A stretch of 64,000 bases of DNA from Cocos nucifera (lineage: Eukaryota > Streptophyta > Magnoliopsida > Arecales > Arecaceae). Where the stretch lies: the NCBI GenBank assembly GCA_006176705.1, contig QRFJ01002104.1:94335-158334 (forward strand), read 5' to 3'. Shown here in pieces: positions 46,013 to 57,027 of the stretch. Numbering within the stretch: the stretch's first letter is position 1; each line of letters opens with the position of its first letter. The notes beneath the pieces are model-generated. The model saw nothing but the letters and a program-made list of their open reading frames with translations, was not told where the DNA came from and ran no database searches. The position numbers were made by a program, and so were the translations under genes.

Positions 46013-48004
46013 ATGACTAAAAATTTTAGAGAACCACCTAAGCAGATAAAGGAATACTTTATTCCTTCCATCTATAATACATCGACTTGTATCCAATTAC
46101 CTAAAATTCATGATACCCACTATGAGATCAAGCTGACCACAGTCCAGATGCTTCGATCTTTCTATGGGAACACCAATGAAGACCCTTATAAACATCTGGA
46201 TGAATTCTTAGAAATCTGCTCTACGATGAGAATTCAAAATTTAACTGAGAATGCCTTTAGACTAATTTTATTTTTCTTATCATTAAAAGACAAAGCCAAA
46301 TACTAGCTTGGCACAATAGGGAGACCAATTAAAACTTGGGCTAAATTGCAGAGTGAATTTCTTAAGAAATTTTATCTCATAGGCCGAACCAACATTATGA
46401 GGCGAACTATCACTGGATTTGCTCAGCTTTCAGGAGAATAGATTTACGAGTCATGGAAGAGACTTAAGAAACTTTTTAGAAAATGCCAACACCATGGTTT
46501 GTCTACGTGGCAAATAGTTCAAGCTTTCTATGATCGTTTAGGAGACCAATACAGATAGATGGTAGATGCATCCTGTGGAGGTGCATTCATGAACAAAAGT
46601 GAGGATGAAGCCTATGCCTTAATTAAAACTCTGAGTGAAAACTCGATCAACCATGCTTCATTATCTTTCTACCAAAAGCGGACAGGGATTTATGATCCAG
46701 ACTCTAGTTCTAAGTTTGACTTGAACCAATTAGCTTGGAAATTAGATAAAATTGATCTTTTTGTCTAGAAATTAGATCAAGTCCTAATCCTAGGACAACA
46801 ATCTTCTACACAATTTACATCACCTTTTAATTATCAGGAGATTTATTCAATCTATGCTAGTCCAACCTATCATGTGAGTGAATGTTCTATGATTGCATAG
46901 TTTTCACCTTTTATCCAAGAACAAGTCCAAGCTATTAAAGACTACTCCAAATCAGTTAATAATCCATTTTTAAATTCATATAACTCTAGCTGGAAAAACT
47001 ATCCTAATTTTTCTTAGACATCTCAACAGACTCAGGCTTAGATCCAAATTTTGCCTATACAAAACTATCAAAATAGGCCCCAACATCAAAACTATGCCTA
47101 TAATAATGGTCAGCCTAATCAATTTACCCAGCCATCATATAACAACCAGCCCTCATACCCACCTCCTCAATAGACCGATCTAGCTAACGATAGATTTAAC
47201 CAACTTCAATAATTGATTTTGACTCAACAATAATCTATTGCCAGGCTAGAAGCTCAAATTGAACAACTAGCTGAATCTAACATGAGGAGAGAACTAGGTC
47301 AATTATTGAGCCTACTAATTTCAAGCAATCCACCTAGTGTCCACCAACTATCTGGATCAAGTTATCAATTTAATATCTCACTTAAGAATCTCCAATTTGA
47401 GAATGCCAAAGTAATTCCTAAACTTAAAAGCTATAGGATTCTTAAGGACCCATACCAATATCAGGTGAGAGAAGTTAGTACTGATGCTAGCCAAAATAAA
47501 AATTTAGAGGAACATGTTAGTACTAAGACTAACCGTATAGAAGAATCAAAGCCAAAAATTAGTACTGATGCTGGTTTTAGTTTAAATAAGATAGACATAG
47601 GAAAAAAAAGAATAGATGATTTATCCAAGACTTATAAATCTAATGTCCTATTTCCTTCAACCCTAGAAGTTGATTCTTCTTACAAAAATCAAGAGGCATG
47701 CAATGAAGTGTCAATGGAGTTGTTTAAACAAGATTATATTAATTTACCTTTAGAATTAAAATCGCCTTTAGTCATCCTTCCAGTACCCATCACATCAAAC
47801 TTAACTCCTAAAACTCAATTCATGAGCATTTTAGAAGAACAAATAGAAGAAATTCTTAATAAACATGGGTCTAAGAATAGGGTCATAAATTATGTTTCCC
47901 TAATTAACAATGAATATATCAATAATGGGATTATAAATCAACTTTTTAAGATTGACAATCCAAAACCATTGAAATTTATCAATCCAATATTCGACATAGG
48001 ATAG
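46013..48004 (+). pseudogene. gag: B gag (Athila/Tat-type), three or more nonsense codons
   Basis: Starts at ATG 46013. The core contains TVQMLRSFYGNTNEDPYKHL and LDEFLEICSTM (46140-46230), then YDRLGDQY, MVDASCGGAFM and SEDEAYALI (46530-46625). This is the pattern of plant Athila/Tat gag. Stops in the frame are TAG at about 46304 (YWLG), 46441 (GEQIY), 46558 (RQMVD) and 46768, all explained by CAG or TGG changes. A Gln/Asn/Tyr/Pro-rich stretch with LEAQIEQLAES (47240-47280) leads into the open frame 47282-48004, a C-terminal tail of unknown function. No zinc knuckle or protease seen. Confidence 0.82.
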
Positions 48005-49224
48005 TAAGCTGCATTGTGTCTGACTAAAGATGGTAAACCTAGCGCTTGTTGGGAGGCAACCCAATATTTAGTTTTCTTTAGTTTAATTTATCTTTTTAGT
48101 TGAATTTTTTTAGGATAATTTGAATAAGGGAGAGCTCAAATTTTTAAAGGCATGTACTGGACCAAAAATATACTGAGTCGTATTCTTTCATGTTCTATAT
48201 TATACCCTTTATTTTTTCTTCTCCATTGAGGACAATGTCGATTAAGTTTGGAGAGAGAAAAATAAAAATTTTAAAATTTTAAGTCCTAAAAAAAGTTAGT
48301 ATTTAGTATTTAAACACCTGATTATGCTTAAGAATTAAATTAAACTAAGCATTTTTAAAAGAAAATTGATGTACAGATCAAAGAATCTATAAGATATTGA
48401 GGAATCAAGTATTAAGAAAATTCAATAAAGAATTAAGTCTAGAACATACAAAGTTTTTTTCTTGAGCATTTCTAATTTTTTCTACTAGCATCAAAGAAAA
48501 GTCTACTTTTTATGAGCTTGTATAGGGTAACTATACATTTTTTTATATAAAAAGTTTTTAATAAAATAATTTTCAAGTACTTCTCACTGAGTAATCGGAT
48601 GTCTTTCCCTAAGCAAGCATTGAGTTTCACGTCAAAAGATGGGAAGGGAGAAAAAGCTCGTTGTAAAGCTAGTCTTAACTCGTAACCTATTTGATTTGAA
48701 CTAGTAAGCCCGAGGGGTATTCTATACCTAGTGCCCTAAAGTCAATTGGTTTGGGAGTCATTGATCCAAGACTCGCTACATGGATCAAATAGAAAGCTTA
48801 GGACATTAAGGCACTCAATAGTGGTACAATATTAAAAAAAAAAAAAAATATTGGTTTTCCATTGAGTAACCGAATCCCGTTGCCTAGGTAAGCAATGATA
48901 TTTGCATCAAAAAGTGGATAATGTGAAAATAAAAATCAATAAATAAAGGATAGAAGTAGCAATACACATGTCTATATGAAAGTTTAGAGAAATCAGAGAT
49001 AAAGATGGGATAATTTAGAAAAAATTCAAAAAAATTCAATATTTTTTACTTAATTTTTTATTGATAAGTATTAATACCCTAATGATATGTCTCACTTAAG
49101 CTCTATTGAATATCAATGGCCATTTTGAAAACTAGTTAGGTAAAATTCGAAACTCTAAAGTTAAAAGATATTTAAAATTAAATTCTTTCTTTACTCGAGG
49201 ATGAGCAAAGCTTAAGTTGGATGA
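48005..49224 (+). other. B non-coding 3' block
   Basis: Holds GCTTGTTGGGAGGCAACCCA at 48042-48061. A conserved stretch at about 48590-48810 is alignable with C 8270-8480, and part of it is repeated at 48855-48925 (GAGTAACCGAATCCCGTTGC versus GAGTAATCGGATGTCTTTCC). The end CTCGAGGATGAGCAAAGC then TTAAGTTGGATGA (49194-49224) is the polypurine-tract region. Confidence 0.65.
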
Positions 49225-50927
49225 TGCGATAAGTGTCATAAATTCATCAATAAAAGTTTTAATTTATTAATTAATTTATATTAATTTTTAAAAATTAATG
49301 ATAAATTTATATATAATTTTTAAAAAATTAATATTTTTAATTAATTAAAAAATAATAAAAAATAAAAAATAAAATTTTATTATCAATAGAAAGAGCTCAT
49401 TTTTTTGATCATAACGAAATAAGTTTTGCTCAAAACGAAGCTAAAATGAAGAAGATATAAATTTTTAAAGAAATAAAATAAATAAAAATTAAATAAAAAA
49501 GAAAAATGGCTCAGTCGGTTCCGTAAGCCAAGCTAGTCATGTTAGCCAACTCAACCATGGAAGCCATCGATCAGTCCATGATCTAAGCGTGGACCGCCAG
49601 CTTAGCAGAAATCGATGAATCACGGAGCGACACGTGGTGGACCTAGATCCTTAAAGGGTTCACAGAAAATCTATTACGGCTCATAGGATGTTTTGGACTT
49701 TTCACTCGATGATAGGAGGCACTGATTGGTTGTAGTGTATGGTGCAACCGCTCCATGCGGTCAATGGCAACAGTAAAGGCGCGATCGGATGGATTCGGTT
49801 GATTACGGTTAAGATCGGATGGCGATGGTTATTTTTGGATTTGATTCGAATTTTGTCAGCGATCTAGCATGATCCAATAGCCAAAAAACTAGCTGATGAA
49901 GATCCAACGATCCAAGAAGCTTCCGACTTGATTAAAATATGTAGAACTCAATCCGACGGCCAGATTTTTCTCTGATTAGTGCGATCTGACAGCCAAAAAA
50001 CTAGCCGATGAAGATCCAACGGTCCAGGAAGCTCTCGAGTTGATTAAAACATCCAGAACTTGATTCAATGATCAAATTTTCTTTTGATTAATGCGATCAA
50101 TGGCTAGAATTTAATTCGACCTAATTTGGACCGATACGCATCCAATTTTGATAATTTTTGGTCCATTGGATTTGTATTAAATGGCCAGATTTCATCCAAA
50201 GCAGCAGAATTCAACCAGGACTCCTTTTAATCCAATTTTTACTTAGATTTCTCCATATTTTGATGATCAAAGAGCTTCTTAGTCCCACATTGCCTAGAAG
50301 AAAACTCTCCAGTCCTCCTAGCTCTATAAATAAGACCCCAAGCCTCCAGAGTTCGTTGTCTTCGATCGAGGTGAAGCTTTGGTATAGGATGAAGCTAAGC
50401 TTTGAATTAAAGGTTGCTTCAAAGCAATGAGTGCTAAGAAGAAGAGCTGGGCTTCTACACCATCTTTCTATCAATGCCAATCCAAGATCAGAGATCAGAC
50501 TATTTTATTTTATTTTCTTTTTTTTTTAAATTTTATGTATCTAAATTCTAAAATTTTAATTAATAAAAATTTTATTTTTTATACTTTAATTTTAGCTCTT
50601 TATTTTTATTGTAATTTAATTTCTATATTTTAATTATTATTTTTTATTTTTCTATAAGTAGATGAGATCTAACTAGTAGATCTTAGTACCAAGTTTAAAT
50701 TTTTGCATCTTTTAATTTTTGCTTTTTTATTTTTTGACTTTACTTTTGATCCAAAAACTTAAATCTTTTTTTTTTCTTTTCAAAAATCAAAGATTTTAAA
50801 TATAAAAGCACTACCTTTCTTGTGGATTCAATCCGACTCACTACTATTTATGTATTTTTAATTATTTTAAGAAGTCGGATTAAACTGATCAATATGGTGT
50901 CTTAATGACAACATCACGCTCCTATCA
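49225..50927 (+). repeat. B 3' LTR (1703 bp)
   Basis: TGCGATAAGTGTC...CTCCTATCA; pairs with 42878-44590. The two copies differ at many sites, mostly C/T and G/A, so B is not a young insertion. TATA core at 50325-50332. ORFs 50158-50633 are incidental. Confidence 0.92.
50325..50332 (+). promoter_or_regulatory. TATA box in B 3' LTR
   Basis: TATAAATA within CTCTATAAATAAGACCCC, at the same LTR position as in the 5' copy. Confidence 0.6.
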
Positions 50928-50932
50928 TCAAC

Positions 50933-51065
50933 TTTTAGAAGATCGACAGAAAGGAGAACCTAGCCGACCCCTTTACTAAAGCCCTGGCAATCCAAGAGTT
51001 CGACAACCATAAGTCAAAGATGGATATTAGATACTATATCGAGTGGCTTTAGGATAAGTGGAAGT
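50933..51065 (+). pseudogene. A2 RNase H, C-terminal fragment
   Basis: Continuation after B: KIDRKENLADPFTKALAIQEF, then SKMDIR and EWL with stop at about 51050, matching A1 3307-3424. The purine tract GGATAAGTGGAAGT precedes the 3' LTR. Confidence 0.88.
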
Positions 51066-53175
51066 TGTTGAGAATTGTGTCCCAAAGCCAATCATCAGTT
51101 TGTTGATGGTTGAGCTATTTTATAGTTGTAATTGATTTATTAATTAATAAAAAATATTTTGACATCTTTTTTCATCACAAGTTTACATCTTCTAATGAAG
51201 TCCATTACTGTGATGAAGTCCTTAGGACTATTTAATTTCGATAAAAAGAGAATTTATCGATTAGTCCTTAAATTTGTTTATGACTAAATGATAGACTGTT
51301 AATTAGGACGATAGTATCTATCGAGCATAGATCGCTATATGCCATATAGGTTGGTTGTCCTCTTAATCAAAATATGTGGAGACACTGGTATGGTATACAG
51401 GTGAGATGTATGGGTACATCATCATTGAACGTGATCAACTCCAGAGCATTCTGCTATCGAGAATATCTCTGATGGGATATAGGTATAAGTATCCCTTAGA
51501 CCTGAGATCACCTCAGTGACTTATAAGCAACTCATTGCGCTTTGGTATTGGACTAATTGAATTTCTAATTTAGAATTGAAAGGCTTCTGGGCATAGTCAA
51601 GTACTTGCAAAGTTGGAGTGTTATCAAGATGGAATTGACCACTCCAAGAGTTGGAGAAGAATGTATCATTGTATTTCAATATAGCAAAACCTTGGCTAGG
51701 ATAATTCATCAGATGGATTTGATATTTTGAAATACAATGTGGACAATTTGATCAGAGTTGATAGTTAACTCTGATGTGTCCTACGAGCATTATGGTCAAG
51801 GGAATGAATTATATAGAAACTATATCCGCATGGGTTCTAAGGATGGTGTTCTACACCTTCGACCCATTCGATTATTGGATATCATTGCTAGATGATCACT
51901 TCGATTGATATAAAAATTAGTTCTTATGCTATCGACTTAGATTTGGATCTATGAGGTCACACACATTAGAGCTTATGATCTGATCAGATGGTTGATCAAT
52001 GATTAAGAATCGTTCTAGAGTTAAACGATCAATACGATTGGTGTTTAACCTAGTGCAAGTGTTGCAGGAGGATTGATTAATAATTGAATTACTAATTAGC
52101 TTAATTTGATTAAGTCAATAGTCTTAGATTAAGTCTAATTAAATATAATTTAATTAGATTTAGTTTGAGCTTGATTGGATCAAGTCCAATTGGTTTATTG
52201 GATAAGGCAAGCGCAAGGAAGAACTAGTCCTAGTCTAACCAGGACTTGGATTAATCCAATTTTCTAATTTGATTAGAAAATAAATTAGAATTAAATATGA
52301 TTTAATTTAATTTAATTAAGTTCTTAAATGGGTTAGGGCCTTATTTAATTGGGTTGATTTAATCTTGATTTTATTTGGTTAAAAGATCTTGTTTGACCAA
52401 GTCGAAATAGGAGTCCTAGTGTGACTAGGGCTCCCTATCTCCTTGTGCCACCTTGATCCCAATGCCCCCCATACCTATTTTTTAGATATTTTTTATGGAA
52501 TACAAAGCTTTAGGAGAGGTTTGGGGTGTGCAAAAATTAGAAGAAGAGGGTCCTTGGGCGTCGGGGTTTCATAGGCACCAAACTAGGTGTCTAGGTGAGC
52601 GAAAAAAGAAGAAGAAGAGGATCTTCTTCTAGGGCTATTTTATTTTCAATCTCTCCTCCTTTCTTTCAAGTTTTTTTGAGAGAGTCTCAGAGCAGCAAAC
52701 TCTCATCTTCCTTCTCATATTTTAAAGAGTCCAAATTTTAAAAAAGAGAGCATCGGATCGACCATCAAAGAAGGATCAGCACAGTACTAGCATGCTGTGC
52801 TGATTTCCTGCATCAGACTTTAGATCAGAGATCGTAGGCTTGTGTGGATGACTCCTAGAGGCTGGATGCATGTGCGGCTTGTGACTTTATCCTCAAGTCT
52901 GGATCAGTAAGTTAGAACATCTAAACTTGCTCAGGTAATAGATCTGATCTATAAACTTCATACCTGCATTTGATGTAGTATAGATCTAGGTTGATTTGAT
53001 CAATCTTTTGCTTTCTTATTTGATTTTATTTTTTGATTTAATATCATAACTTAATCATGTAATAGATCTGAGATCTAGGTGTTTACATGATTATTTAAAT
53101 AAATTTTAGATTTTGCTGCAAGATCTTAAAAAAATTTCAAGATCTACCTGTGAAACCTTAGATTTGGTTTCTTCA
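51066..53175 (+). repeat. A2 3' LTR (2110 bp)
   Basis: TGTTGAGAATTGTG...GTTTCTTCA. It shares with the A2 5' LTR the absence of the A1 segment 4848-5225, so A2 inserted in this form. Hairpin at 52775-52804. Confidence 0.92.
52775..52804 (+). other. LTR hairpin (A2 3' LTR)
   Basis: ATCAGCACAG, loop TACTAGCATG, CTGTGCTGAT: same stem as in A1 and the A2 5' LTR. Confidence 0.7.
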
Positions 53176-53180
53176 AAATA

Positions 53181-54775
53181 TTCCACACAAAAAATGATGT
53201 TCATGGTGATGATCCCAAAACCTATGATGAGGCGATATAAGATATCGACTTCAAGAAATGGTTAGAGGCAATGAAGTTAGAGATTGACTCAATGCATTCG
53301 AACTAAGTCTGGACCTTGGTAGATCTACCTGAAGGTATAGTACCTATTGGATGTAAATGAATCTTCAAGAGAAAGATGCCAATGAGAATGTAGAGACATT
53401 CAAAGCAAGGCTCATAGCGAAAGAATATAGTCAGCACGAAGGTATGGACTATCGGGATACTTTTGCACCAATAGACATTCTTAAATTCATCTGCACACTG
53501 CTTACTGTTGCAGCCTATTTCAATTACCAAATAGGGTAGAAGGACGTGTAAACAACATTCTTAAATGGATATCTTGAGGAAGATATATGGAACAGCCGTT
53601 AGGTTTTACATCCAATGATGATGATCACAAGGTATGCAAGCTATAAAGATTCATATATGGACTTAAGCAAGAATCTTAGAGCTGGAATGCTTATTTCAAT
53701 GATGTAATCAAATCATTTGTACTCATCAAGAATAAGGAGGAGTCCGATATTTTCAAAATGGTTAGTGGGAGCACTATTGTCTTCTTCGTACTGTACGTGG
53801 ATGACATCCTCCTAATTGAAAATAATATTTTCATATTGACTACAGTCAAAATATGATTATCTAAAGAGTTCTTTATGAAAGATCTAGGAAAGGCGTCATT
53901 TATTCTAAAAATCAAGGTCTATAGAGATAGACCGAATAGGACGTTGGGTCTCTCACAGAAAATGTACATAGAGGAGGTGTTGAAGAGGTTCAGCATGAGA
54001 AACTCCAAAAGGGATTTAGTATCCTTTAGACAAGGCATTCATCTCTCCAAGAAGATGTGCCCTAGCATACTTGAGGAGATTCAATGCATGAGCAAGATCC
54101 TTTATGCTTTGGTAATAGGGAGCCTCATGTATGCCATGCTATGTACATGACTTGATATTGCCCATGTTGTGAGTGTCACAAGTAGGTATCAGTCGAATCC
54201 AGGCGAAGAGCACTGGACTTCTTTGAAATATATCCTTAAGTACTTGAAAAGGACTAAGGATATGTATCTAATTTTTGGTAATGGAGAACTCAAGGTCTAG
54301 GGATATATAGACTTGGATTTTATGTCCGATATAGATGATCGAAAGTTGACATCTGAAAGTCTATTTATTTGTAATGGTGGAGCTATCAGTTGAAAGAATT
54401 TCAAGTAGATGGTGATAGCAGACTCCACCATAAAAGTAGAGTACATCGCTGCATCGGATGCTGCAAAGAAGGCATTCTGATATAAAAAGTTCACCATAGA
54501 GCTTCGAGTGATGCCATCAGATGCGATCCCTCTATACTGCGATAACAATGGCACCATAGCCCTAGCTAAGGAGCTAAGGTCTCACTAGAAATTCAAGCAC
54601 ATCGAGTGGAGATACCATCTTATCTATGATAACCTCAAGAAGGGATACGTTGAGGTCAAGAGAGTCAACATTACAAACAATGTGGCAAACCCGTTAACAA
54701 AGCCATTGAGCTAGCAAAAAATCAAAGCCCACCTTGAAAAGATAGGACTAAGATTTATAGCCAATTGGCTTTAGA
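53181..54775 (+). pseudogene. E reverse transcriptase and RNase H
   Basis: Resumes the E frame after A2: KNDVHGDDPKTYDEA, WTLVDLPEGIVPIGCK, then frame 53357-53539. Motif A is damaged (KDV, stop, TTFLNG near 53540-53565). YVDD is intact at 53794-53805. Frame 53875-54150 is the thumb (LSKKMCPS, GSLMYAMLC). RNase H follows with several stops (VEYIAASDAAKKAF near 54435, YCDNNGTIALAK near 54535, NPLTKPL near 54690). The C-terminus ends at about 54774 in SQL-type residues before the LTR. Confidence 0.85.
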
Positions 54776-54788
54776 TCACATAGGAATT

Positions 54789-57027
54789 TGTTAGATGTGT
54801 GCCCTAGAAGCCAGATTGGCTAAATACTTGTAATACACTTCTAAAAGTAATTTTATAATTTTTAATATAAATTGATAAAAAGATTATTTTCTATTAGTGT
54901 GTATTTAAAGTATCTATAAAATATTTTTTGAGTTAATGGTAATGACAATTCATATTTTTAAGAGTTAAAAATTTAAGATATAAATTTTCATAATTAACTC
55001 ATAAACTACTTCTGACTGTAGGATCATCATGAGGATGATGATCGATCCGAAAGATTAGTATACGATCATTTTCTTAGGATAGATGAGTCTTAAATCTATG
55101 GTGTGAAGACATCGAAATGAGAGTACAGATACTCGTTAGAGAATAAAGGCACTAAGCATGACCACCTCGAGCAGTCATAAGAAAGTCTATCTTCTCGTCG
55201 ATGACTGGCTCGATGCTATAGTGGTGTGTCTGGTTCTTTGATCTGAGGTGCATCGACAGTTCATCTTGAGGGTGTTATAGTTTGACTACACCATAACTCA
55301 ATCTTCTAGCCATTCAGAATCCTAAGATGTATGTTGGCTATAGCATATTCATTGTAAGAATTGGATTGCACCAATAGGAGATCTATCTATCTCGATAGAT
55401 GAGGAGTAGCCCTATGATAATCATGAGATTGAGTTCTTAAGCCCATAGCCATGGTAGAGTGAAGATGATAGAAAGAGTTTCTATTAAGATTTCACATTAG
55501 ACTCGAATCAAATGATTAATTCATATGATAGATGTTGAGTTTGATGAGTTTATCTTTACCCTAATTCTATCGGGGCTCAAGATAGAAGAATCCAATCACA
55601 TAGGTAGCTACACCGAGAGGTTTGCTTTTAGTTCTAATAAATTTTCACCATATACTGCTAGGTGTCACTAATGGATTTTGGAAGTAATTAGAATGATTTT
55701 GATGATCGATCATTCTAATTGTATGAATCAGAAAAATTCTGATCCATCGAAAGATATTTCGATAATGTCGATGATAGAGATTACAACATGTCTCATTACT
55801 ATATAAAGTTGAACCTAACTGGATCATACAAATAAGGGTTTGGATTTGGATGTCATCAATTTAGCTAATCCAATTCGATTGATTTGGATTAGATCCAATC
55901 AAGTTCAAGGTAATCGTGCTAGCACACGATTGAGCTTGGCTTTCTTTTTCTATAATCTTTCTGATTCATCACAATCGAGTCAAATTTGATTTGACTCATT
56001 TTTGTATCTTGAATGAATTTATTTTTATCTGACTAAAAGTAGTTCAGGTTAGATTAATTATAGAAATTAAATCCATTCCTAGTGCAATTGGACTATGGTC
56101 AAAAGTTGACCTAATTGAGAGAATTAAGGGTCACTTGATCAGATGCTTCTAGAAAATTCTTTGGAAATCATTTTGCTCTAACTTTTAGATATGTGATAGG
56201 GCTCGACTCATACTATGGGTATCCCAAATTTTGTGATTTATGGTGGTGTTTGGACTAGATTTTGATCGAGTTTGATTTGGATCAAACTCTTGAGAGAAGA
56301 GTCCTAGGCACAATGGACTCTTCCTTATCTACCCATGTTGCCCATTTTTTGATTGATTTTTGGCGTAAAAACTAGATGAAATCTTGTGCTCTATGTGGAG
56401 AATATTTCTAGATGTCCCTTTGATCAAATAATAAGTTATTTGGTCAAAGAGAAACTCTATATGGCATTGGGTTTTTAAACCTTTTTTATCACGCCTTTGT
56501 GTTGTACCGCATAAAAATATTTTCCATGCCCAAGTGCCATCGCCTCTATCATATCCCATGCCCCTCTGATCCTTTCTCTCTCCCTCTTCTATACACCAAA
56601 AGTTGGGCACAAATCAGAGAAGAAGGTTTTGGCACAAGATTCAACATCTATGTGATGGTGTTCGCAAGACGAATGGACTGCCTTCAAAAATTATTTTGAA
56701 GGACTTACAGATCAGATTCAGATCCGATCTTTTGAAGAAGAATTCATGAGAAGAAGACATCCAGATCCTGTCTAACTAGATATTGGTAGAGGCCAAGCAT
56801 GTGCGTGGCTCATTCCAAAACCTCATGAATGATCAGGATCATTGTGGGATAATTAGATTGCCTAATCAGATACTTAAAATTAAATCTAATTTAATTTTAT
56901 TTTTAATTTTTAATATCAGATCATCTTGATTAGATCTGATCGGATCATAAAAATTTTTGTCGAGAAATCCACCTCAGATCTGATCAGATCTAGATGATCC
57001 TATGGCAGAAAATAAGATTTTTCTTCA
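54789..57027 (+). repeat. E 3' LTR (2239 bp)
   Basis: TGTTAGATGTGTGCCC...TTTTTCTTCA, pairing with 15883-18143. Stem-loop at 55912-55931. ORFs at 55645-55827 and 56329-56699 are incidental. Confidence 0.88.

Larger units (their letters stand above)
42878..50927 (+). mobile_element. Gypsy-type gag-only element B (TR-GAG-like)
   Basis: 8050-bp element: 5' LTR 42878-44590, PBS for Asp-tRNA, leader, gag, non-coding 3' block, purine tract and 3' LTR 49225-50927. Perfect TSD TCAAC at 42873-42877 and 50928-50932. No PR, RT, RNase H or INT is recognisable in the internal 4.6 kb, so it would need enzymes from another element. Athila/Tat affinity rests on Gag phrases, PBS and post-gag motifs. Confidence 0.9.
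22389..53175 (+). mobile_element. Copia element A2, full length, carrying D1 and B
   Basis: 5' LTR start at 22389 (TGTTGAAAATTG), 3' LTR end at 53175 (CTTCA). Perfect TSD AAATA at 22384-22388 and 53176-53180. Interrupted by D1 in its 5' LTR and by B in RNase H; after removal A2 is about 10.0 kb. All sections match A1. It lies in the INT-RT linker of E. Confidence 0.93.
15883..57027 (+). mobile_element. Copia element E (family D relative), interrupted by A2
   Basis: Full-length plus-strand element: 5' LTR 15883-18143, PBS, leader, gag, PR, INT up to 22388, then A2, then RT and RNase H from 53181, and 3' LTR 54789-57027. Without A2 it is about 10.35 kb. Flanking AATTT (15878-15882) and AATTA (57028-57032) form a 4/5 TSD. 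E sits in the 3' LTR of G, on the opposite strand. LTR start at 15883 is CG rather than TG. Confidence 0.88.
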
